10,041 bases of DNA, taken from the NCBI GenBank assembly GCA_946222495.1, contig CAMICF010000100.1, positions 1 through 10,041 on the forward strand, given 5' to 3'. The position numbers and the translations under genes are program-made. Below the pieces are notes generated by a model. That model worked only from the letters and a program-made list of their open reading frames with translations, did not search any database and was not told the DNA's origin. Below are positions 5,670 to 10,041 of the stretch, piece by piece; the stretch's first letter is position 1; each line of letters starts with the position of its first letter. This stretch comes from an uncultured Janibacter sp. Lineage in GTDB: Bacteria; Actinomycetota; Actinomycetes; Actinomycetales; Dermatophilaceae.

Positions 5670-7240
5670 CGGCTCGTCACCCGCTCACCGAGGTCGAGAC
5701 GCTGGTCGGCGCGGGCAGCGAGGTCCGGCTGGTGGCTCACGGCGATGACGGTGCGGGAGCGCGCGATCCGGGTGATGACGTCCCCGATCGTCGCCGCGGA
5801 GTCGGGGTCGACGTGGGCCGTGGGCTCGTCGAGGAGCACGACCGGCGCGGGGGAGAGGAGGGCCCTGGCGAGGACGAGCCGGGCGCGCTGGCCGGCGGAC
5901 AGGCCGAAGCCGTCGTCACCGACGGGGGTGCCCAGGCCGTCGGGCAGTGCAGCCAGCGCGTCGTCGAGGCCGACCTCGCGCAGCGCCTGCCAGACATCGG
6001 ACGCCTCGGCGGGGCCGCCGATCGTCAGGTTGGCGTGGAGGCTCCCCGCGCCGAGGAAGGGGCGTTGCGTCACGAGGTGGACCTCGGGGGCGTGCACCGT
6101 GCCCGCGTCCGGGCGGCGGATGCCCGCGATGACCTCGAGCAGGGTGGTCTTCCCGCAGCCGGACGGCCCGGTGACCACCGTCAGCCCGCGGTGGGCGGTG
6201 AGGTCGACGTGCTCGAGGACGCGCCGGTCGGTCCCCGGGTAGGTGTAGGTGACGTCGACCGCTCTCACCGTGGACCGCATCTCCTTGAGGTCCTGCACCT
6301 CCGCGGGGCTCTCGAGCTCCGCGAGGATCTCGTCGAGCGCGGTGACCCCGTCTGCGGCGGAGTGGAACTCGGTGCCGACGCGACGGATCGGCCAGTAGGC
6401 CTCGGGGGCGAGGAGGATCGCGGTGAGTCCGACGAGGAGGTCCATCGACCCCGTCGTCAGTCGCAGGCCGACGACGACGGCGACGATGGCGACGGAGATC
6501 GTCGCGAGCAGCTCGAGTGCCGCGGCGGAGAGGAAGGCGAGTCGCAGCGTGCGCATCGTCGCCCGCCGGTGGCGCTGGCTCACCCGGCCGATGGTCTCGA
6601 CCTGACGCTCCGCGCGCCCATAGGCCACGAGCGTGGGCAGCCCCTGCATCACGTCGAGGAAGTGCCCGGACAGGTCACGCAGCGAGCTCCACCGTCGCTC
6701 GGTGTCCTCCTGCGTGGTGGCGCCGATGAGGGCGGCGAAGAGCGGGAGGAGCGGCACGGTGAGCACGACGACGAGGGCGCTGCGCCAGTCGACGACGACG
6801 AGGCAGATGATCGCCAGCGGGGGTACGACGGCCGCGGAGATGAGCGCGGGCAGGTACCTCCCGATGTACGGCTCGACGGCGCTCGTGCCCTGGGTGGCGA
6901 TCGTGAGCGCCCTGTCACGAGAAGGCCGTTCGTCGGCCGTCCGTCCCGACCACGTCGCGATGAGCCGCTCTCGGAGCGTCGTCGCCACGACCGTGCCGGA
7001 GCGGGCCGCGATGCTCTCCGAGAGCGCCCCGAGGACGGCCCGGGCGGCGAAGAGAGCGGCGGTCCACAGTGCCGGACCCGTGAGGGAGGTGTCCCGGACC
7101 ACCGCCACGACGAGGGCGGACAGGGCGAAGGCGGTGGCGATCGTCGCGACGCCCTGGGCGACACCGATGGCGCCGAGCGCGGCCACCGGCCCCCGGGTGG
7201 CCGGCACCACCCGGAGGATGCGTGGGTCGAAGGGACGCAC
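5666..7240 (-). CDS. cydD: CydD, subunit of the cytochrome bd assembly ABC exporter
   Basis: Partner of CydC in the exporter needed for cytochrome bd maturation. The 524-residue protein starts MRPFDPRILR, typical of CydD. It has a membrane domain over about 15-275, including the coupling region AYGRAERQVETI (206-217). The ATPase domain has Walker A GPSGCGKTT (358-366), Q-loop Q392 (VTQRPFLGAGSL), signature LSAGQ (447-451), Walker B VVLLDE (467-472) and the switch histidine H503. All catalytic elements look intact, unlike CydC, whose Q-loop residue is altered; the two ATP sites may therefore differ. The GTG at 7240 follows the cydB stop by 3 bases. The only Shine-Dalgarno-like stretch, GGAAG, lies about 12 bases upstream, so translation probably depends on coupling to cydB. 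Its ATGA overlap with cydC supports equal production of the two subunits. Confidence 0.93.
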   Translation of the reverse strand: MRPFDPRILRVVPATRGPVAALGAIGVAQGVATIATAFALSALVVAVVRDTSLTGPALWTAALFAARAVLGALSESIAARSGTVVATTLRERLIATWSGRTADERPSRDRALTIATQGTSAVEPYIGRYLPALISAAVVPPLAIICLVVVDWRSALVVVLTVPLLPLFAALIGATTQEDTERRWSSLRDLSGHFLDVMQGLPTLVAYGRAERQVETIGRVSQRHRRATMRTLRLAFLSAAALELLATISVAIVAVVVGLRLTTGSMDLLVGLTAILLAPEAYWPIRRVGTEFHSAADGVTALDEILAELESPAEVQDLKEMRSTVRAVDVTYTYPGTDRRVLEHVDLTAHRGLTVVTGPSGCGKTTLLEVIAGIRRPDAGTVHAPEVHLVTQRPFLGAGSLHANLTIGGPAEASDVWQALREVGLDDALAALPDGLGTPVGDDGFGLSAGQRARLVLARALLSPAPVVLLDEPTAHVDPDSAATIGDVITRIARSRTVIAVSHQPDLAARADQRLDLGERVTSR

Positions 7241-7243
7241 CGC

Positions 7244-8314
7244 TCAGTGCGCTTCCGTGAGGGCCGGCATGTGCTCGACGGCCAGGCGGCGCCGGAAGAC
7301 CCAGTAGGTCCACACGGTGTACCCGATCATGATCGGCGTGAAGACCACCGCGGCCCACGTCATGATCGTCAGCGTCATCGGGGAGCTCGCGGCGGCCTCG
7401 AGGGTGAGGCCGGGGCTCGAGCCGCGGCCGTTGATGGCATTGGGAAAGAGCATGAGGAAGTAGCCGACGACGGTCAGGCCGATCGTCGCCGAGGTGCCGG
7501 TGAAGGCGAGGCCCTCCGCCCCCTTCGCGTTGGCGGCGATCGCGGCGAGCAGCGCGACCGCGGCGACACCGGAGACGATCCACGAGGCGAGGGTGCCCCG
7601 GCCGAGCCCGAGCACGACGAGGAGGACCACCGCGAGCACGGCGGCGACAGGACCGGTGCGCGCGGCGAGGGTGCGGGCGTCGGCCCGGATCGCGCCGGTG
7701 GTCTTCAGCGCGAGGAAGTGCGCGCCGTGGGTCAGGCAGAGCACCGTGAGCGTGAGTCCGCCGAGGAGACCGACGGGCGTGAGCAGGCTGAGGACCGACC
7801 CGTCGAACTCGGTGTACCGCGTTGTGCCGGAGAGGTGTTCGGTCATCGGGAGTCCGTCGACGAGGTTGGTCAGCGCCACCCCCACGACGAAGGGGGCGAT
7901 GAAGGACCCCGCGATGATCGTCCGGTCCCAGCGCCTGACCCAGGTGACGTCGGTCCGCTTGTGCCGGTACTCCAGGCCCATGTTGCGCAGGATGAGGGTG
8001 ACGAGAAGGAGCAGCAGCGCGAGGTACATGCCGGAGAACATCGTGGCGTACCAGTGCGGGAAGGCCGCGAAGGTCGCGCCGCCCGCGGTGATGAGCCAGA
8101 CCTCGTTGCCGTCCCAGTGGGGGCCGATGGTCGTGAGCATCGTGCGGCGTCGCGTCTCGCGCTGGTCGGGGTGCGCGGTCGTCTGTGACGGAGCTTCGGT
8201 CCCGCGGTCCAGCACGGGCAGGAGCATGCCGACGCCGAAGTCGAAGCCCTCGAGCACGAGGTAGCCGGTCCACAGGACGGCGAGGAGGACGAACCAGATG
8301 ATGACGAGATCCAT
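7244..8314 (-). CDS. cydB: Cytochrome bd ubiquinol/menaquinol oxidase subunit II
   Basis: Subunit II of the bd-type terminal oxidase, a heme-free membrane protein that packs against CydA and stabilises its hemes. The 356-residue protein has the usual eight or so hydrophobic helices. It carries the two best family motifs: GYLVLEGFDFGVGML (17-31, with D25) and GPHWDGNEVWLI (64-75, with D68). The loop between them (about 35-60, DRGTEAPSQTTAHPDQRETRRR) is roughly 14 residues longer than in E. coli CydB as I remember it, polar and charged. The C-terminus ends TPIMIGYTVWTYWVFRRRLA then a short tail. The ATG at 8314 follows GGGAG at good spacing and lies 15 bases after the cydA stop. I see no CydX-type small subunit between cydB and cydD, where only 3 bases remain. 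Confidence 0.96.
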   Translation of the reverse strand: MDLVIIWFVLLAVLWTGYLVLEGFDFGVGMLLPVLDRGTEAPSQTTAHPDQRETRRRTMLTTIGPHWDGNEVWLITAGGATFAAFPHWYATMFSGMYLALLLLLVTLILRNMGLEYRHKRTDVTWVRRWDRTIIAGSFIAPFVVGVALTNLVDGLPMTEHLSGTTRYTEFDGSVLSLLTPVGLLGGLTLTVLCLTHGAHFLALKTTGAIRADARTLAARTGPVAAVLAVVLLVVLGLGRGTLASWIVSGVAAVALLAAIAANAKGAEGLAFTGTSATIGLTVVGYFLMLFPNAINGRGSSPGLTLEAAASSPMTLTIMTWAAVVFTPIMIGYTVWTYWVFRRRLAVEHMPALTEAH

Positions 8315-8329
8315 GGGTGTGCTCCCTGA

Positions 8330-9766
8330 TCAGTAGCTGAACTCGAGCGGCTCGTCGTCCTCGACGAGGCGTGGTTCCTCGAAGGGGTCGGCGCCGCGGC
8401 GGATGTAGTCGAGGAGGAGGCGGACCTCGACGACGCCCAACGCCCCGTAGAGCAGGGTGAAGACGATCATCGAGGTCCACACGTCTGCGGTCCCGACGGA
8501 GGGGGAGACCGCGGTGCTCGTGGCCATCTCGCCGTGGACGACCCACGGCTGGCGACCGACCTCGGTGAAGATCCACCCGAAGCTGTGCCCGAAGACCGTC
8601 GCCGTCGGTGCGAGGACGAGGAGCGGCTGGACCCACCGCTGCATGGGGACCCGGTCCTTGCGGGTGGCGAAGAGCGCCCAGGCGGCGACCGCCATGGCGA
8701 AGAAGCCCGCGCCCATCATCAGTCGGAAGTTCCAGTAGGTCACCCCGATCGGGGGGATGTAGGTGTCGGCCCGGGTCAGCTCCTCGTCGGCGAACTTCGC
8801 GCGGTACTCGTTCTCCAGGTCGACCATGCCTCGGACCTCGCCGTCCCAGCTGCCGGTGCCCATGAAGGACAGCAGGCAGGGGACCTCGATGACGTGGGTC
8901 GGGTCCTCGCCGCCGAGGCCGGCGACGGTGAGGACGGAGAAGGGGGCGCACTGCCCCTCGGGCGGGGTCTCGTACAGGGCCTCGGCGGCGGCCATCTTCA
9001 TCGGCTGCACCTCGGTCATGACCTTGCCCTGGAGGTCACCGCTGATGGTGACGCCGAGCCCGGCGACGAGGGTGACGACGGCCCCGAGGCGGGCCGCGTG
9101 CCGGTACATCGTGCGGTCGGCGGGGTTGTCCCCCTTCGCTGCTCGCCGCATCCGGTGCAGGCCCACGCCCATGACGAAGGCGCCGCCGACCATGTAGCAG
9201 GCGGTGATGACGTGCGGGAAGGCGACGAGCTGGACCTCGTTGGTGAGCACGGCGACGAAGTCGGACATCTCCGCGCGGCCGGTCGTCTCGTTAATCCGGT
9301 AGCCGACGGGGTTCTGCATGAAGGAGTTCGCCGCGAGGATGAAGTACGCGGAGAGCACGGTGCCGATGTGGACGATCCACATCGTCGCGGCGTGGAGCTT
9401 CTCCGGGATGCGGCCCCAGCCGAAGATCCAGAGCCCGAGGAAGGTCGACTCGAGGAAGAAGGCGAGGAGCGCCTCGAGGGCCAGCGGCGCACCGAAGATG
9501 TCGCCGACGAAGCGGCTGTAGGAGGACCAGTTCATGCCGAACTGGAACTCCTGGACGATGCCCGTCACGAGCCCGAGAGCGAAGTTGATGGTGAAGAGCT
9601 TGCCGAGGAACTTCGCCATCCGCAGGTGGTCCTCGTTGCGGGTGCGGATCCACCGGCAGTGGTACCAGGCGACGATCGCGGAGAGCCCGATCGTGATCGG
9701 CACGAAGAAGAAGTGGTACACGGTGGTGATGGCGAACTGCCACCGTGCGAGCTCGAGGACGTCCAC
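8330..9766 (-). CDS. cydA: Cytochrome bd ubiquinol/menaquinol oxidase subunit I
   Basis: The catalytic subunit of the high-affinity bd oxidase: it oxidises quinol (menaquinol in actinomycetes) and reduces O2 to water at hemes b558, b595 and d. The 478-residue protein shows the conserved ligands in context: H18 (TTVYHFFFVP), H185 (VAFPHVITA) and M350 (YWNFRLMMG). The glutamates E98 and E106 lie in LALEALLAFFLEST. The quinol loop starts after GDLQGK (243-248) and includes K257 and E262 in PMKMAAAEA. The hallmark GRQPW is at 404-408. Its length fits the short Q-loop class. Two cysteines in the loop (C273, C297) could form a disulfide. The C-terminal tail is acidic. The GTG at 9766 has GGAG six bases upstream, and MDVLELARWQF is the normal start for the family. 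It is the first gene of the cydA-cydB-cydD-cydC-blaI-M56 chain. Confidence 0.97.
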   Translation of the reverse strand: MDVLELARWQFAITTVYHFFFVPITIGLSAIVAWYHCRWIRTRNEDHLRMAKFLGKLFTINFALGLVTGIVQEFQFGMNWSSYSRFVGDIFGAPLALEALLAFFLESTFLGLWIFGWGRIPEKLHAATMWIVHIGTVLSAYFILAANSFMQNPVGYRINETTGRAEMSDFVAVLTNEVQLVAFPHVITACYMVGGAFVMGVGLHRMRRAAKGDNPADRTMYRHAARLGAVVTLVAGLGVTISGDLQGKVMTEVQPMKMAAAEALYETPPEGQCAPFSVLTVAGLGGEDPTHVIEVPCLLSFMGTGSWDGEVRGMVDLENEYRAKFADEELTRADTYIPPIGVTYWNFRLMMGAGFFAMAVAAWALFATRKDRVPMQRWVQPLLVLAPTATVFGHSFGWIFTEVGRQPWVVHGEMATSTAVSPSVGTADVWTSMIVFTLLYGALGVVEVRLLLDYIRRGADPFEEPRLVEDDEPLEFSY

Positions 9767-9784
9767 GGAATCTCCTACGTCGAT

Positions 9785-9804
9785 TAGTACGACATGACGT
9801 AGTA
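9785..9804. promoter_or_regulatory. Dyad operator candidate upstream of cydA
   Basis: The 20 bases TAGTACGACATGACGTAGTA are symmetric at 16 positions, in the pattern TA-n-TACG-n-CATG-n-CGTA-n-TA, centred on CATG at 9793-9796. It begins 19 bases before the cydA start codon and overlaps the predicted transcription start. Known BlaI/MecI operators have a TACA-NN-TGTA core; TACGACATG here fits one half of a GC-rich version of that. A BlaI-type gene closes the same operon, so autoregulation is the simplest guess. Confidence 0.5.
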
Positions 9805-9805
9805 G

Positions 9806-9835
9806 ACGCTACTCCTCTTCGGCTCGCGGGCACAA
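9806..9835 (-). promoter_or_regulatory. Predicted cyd operon promoter
   Basis: On the minus strand TTGTGC (9835-9830) is followed after 18 bases by TAGCGT (9811-9806), which fits TANNNT. Transcription would begin near 9799, within the dyad at 9785-9804, leaving a leader of about 33 bases before the GTG. The -35 matches consensus at only about three positions, so an activator or a different sigma factor may be involved. Confidence 0.35.
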
Positions 9836-9856
9836 CCGCCCCTGCCCCCCCTCTCC

Positions 9857-9945
9857 CACGAACTACTGCAGGCAGTAGCTCGTGAGGTCAACCGCAGCTC
9901 GAGCTACGGCTGACGCCACCACGTACTGCCTGCAGTAGTTGGGTG
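9857..9945. repeat. Palindromic intergenic repeat, copy B (nested inverted repeat)
   Basis: Three parts make a larger imperfect palindrome centred at 9900/9901. Hairpin 1 (9857-9884) has 12-base arms (CACGAACTACTG / CAGTAGCTCGTG), one mismatch and a CAGG loop. The centre (9888-9913) is a 26-base palindrome with two mismatched pairs around AGCTCGAGCT. The right end (9920-9945) is a degenerate inverted copy of hairpin 1 with TACTGCCTGCAGTA intact. The 47 bases 9857-9903 match copy A at 42 positions. It lies between the cyd promoter and the possible gene end at 9992, with no T-run after it. Confidence 0.8.
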
Positions 9946-9991
9946 AGGGGGGTGCGGCGTGAGGACAGCCGCGAGAGCGAAGGGGGCCGGC

Positions 9992-10041
9992 CTAGGTGTA
10001 ACTGGGCATGACCTTGGTGACGCGGGTGTGTGCTCGGGTGG
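9992..10041 (-). CDS. Possible 3' end of an unidentified minus-strand gene
   Basis: One minus-strand frame enters from the right edge, reads TRAHTRVTKVMPSYT and stops at TAG (9994-9992). Its third positions are mostly C or G, as in the real genes here. A gene ending here would place repeat B about 46 bases after its stop, like repeat A after the M56 gene. Fifteen codons are too few to name a family or to exclude chance. The opposite strand has an ATG at 10008 (MTLVTRVCARV) without a clear ribosome binding site. Confidence 0.35.
   Translation of the reverse strand, partial: TRAHTRVTKVMPSYT

Noticed and set aside
5732..8188. 818-codon open frame on the plus strand, and similar long plus-strand frames at 3873-5366 and 8534-9787
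   Set aside because: They lie opposite cydD/cydB, cydC and cydA, are full of Gly/Arg/Asp/Glu low-complexity sequence without domains, and are the usual antisense by-product of high third-position GC.
9767..9856. Rex or FNR/CRP-type operator before cydA
   Set aside because: I see no TTGTGAA-N4-TTCACAA-like or TTGAT-N4-ATCAA-like palindrome in this stretch; the only clear dyad is the CATG-centred one.
10008..10041. Plus-strand gene start at the right edge (MTLVTRVCARV)
   Set aside because: There is no clear Shine-Dalgarno and only eleven codons are visible; the minus-strand gene end is slightly more convincing.
1..10041. CRISPR array, tRNA, rRNA, insertion sequence, phage or attachment site
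   Set aside because: I saw no regularly spaced direct repeats, tRNA-like cloverleaf, transposase or integrase frame, or terminal inverted repeats flanking a gene.

Overview
The window is about 10 kb of very GC-rich DNA with strong G/C bias at third codon positions, frequent GTG starts and very tight gene packing. This points to a high-GC actinomycete. The cydA-cydB-cydD-cydC order and the protein style fit the Intrasporangiaceae (Janibacter/Knoellia-like), but the genus is an inference. No tRNA, rRNA, CRISPR, integrase or transposase was seen; the region looks chromosomal.

Layout. (1) 1-1123: a divergent pair, an NAD(P)H-dependent FMN reductase-family oxidoreductase (minus strand, its C-terminus running off the window) and a MarR-family repressor (plus strand). 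The 96-base gap between them holds two near-identical palindromes 40 bp apart, which overlap both predicted promoters. (2) 1131-1443, minus: a small CxxC/CxxH protein gene broken by a one-base shift in a six-base homopolymer, preceded by a possible leaderless 13-codon leader ORF that overlaps it as TAATG. (3) 1499-2586, minus: an AIM24-family protein and a small membrane-anchored protein of unknown function. (4) 2775-9766, minus: a six-gene chain with gaps of 15 bases or less, cydA-cydB-cydD-cydC-blaI-M56. It encodes the cytochrome bd quinol oxidase, its heterodimeric ABC exporter, and a BlaI/MecI repressor with an M56 membrane metalloprotease. (5) 9767-10041: the cyd control region, a palindromic repeat, and what may be the 3' end of another minus-strand gene.

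How it works together. CydA and CydB form the bd oxidase; CydD and CydC form the exporter needed for its assembly. The repressor/protease pair overlaps the end of cydC, so it is probably co-transcribed. A dyad just upstream of cydA has a BlaI-like TACG-CATG-CGTA layout, which suggests a self-contained, respiration-linked regulatory loop (hypothesis).

The most unusual non-coding signal is a palindromic intergenic repeat with two copies, one just after the M56 stop codon (2697-2776) and one upstream of cydA (9857-9945). They share a 47-base block with 42 identical positions and can fold into long hairpins, resembling an undescribed REP/BIME-type family.
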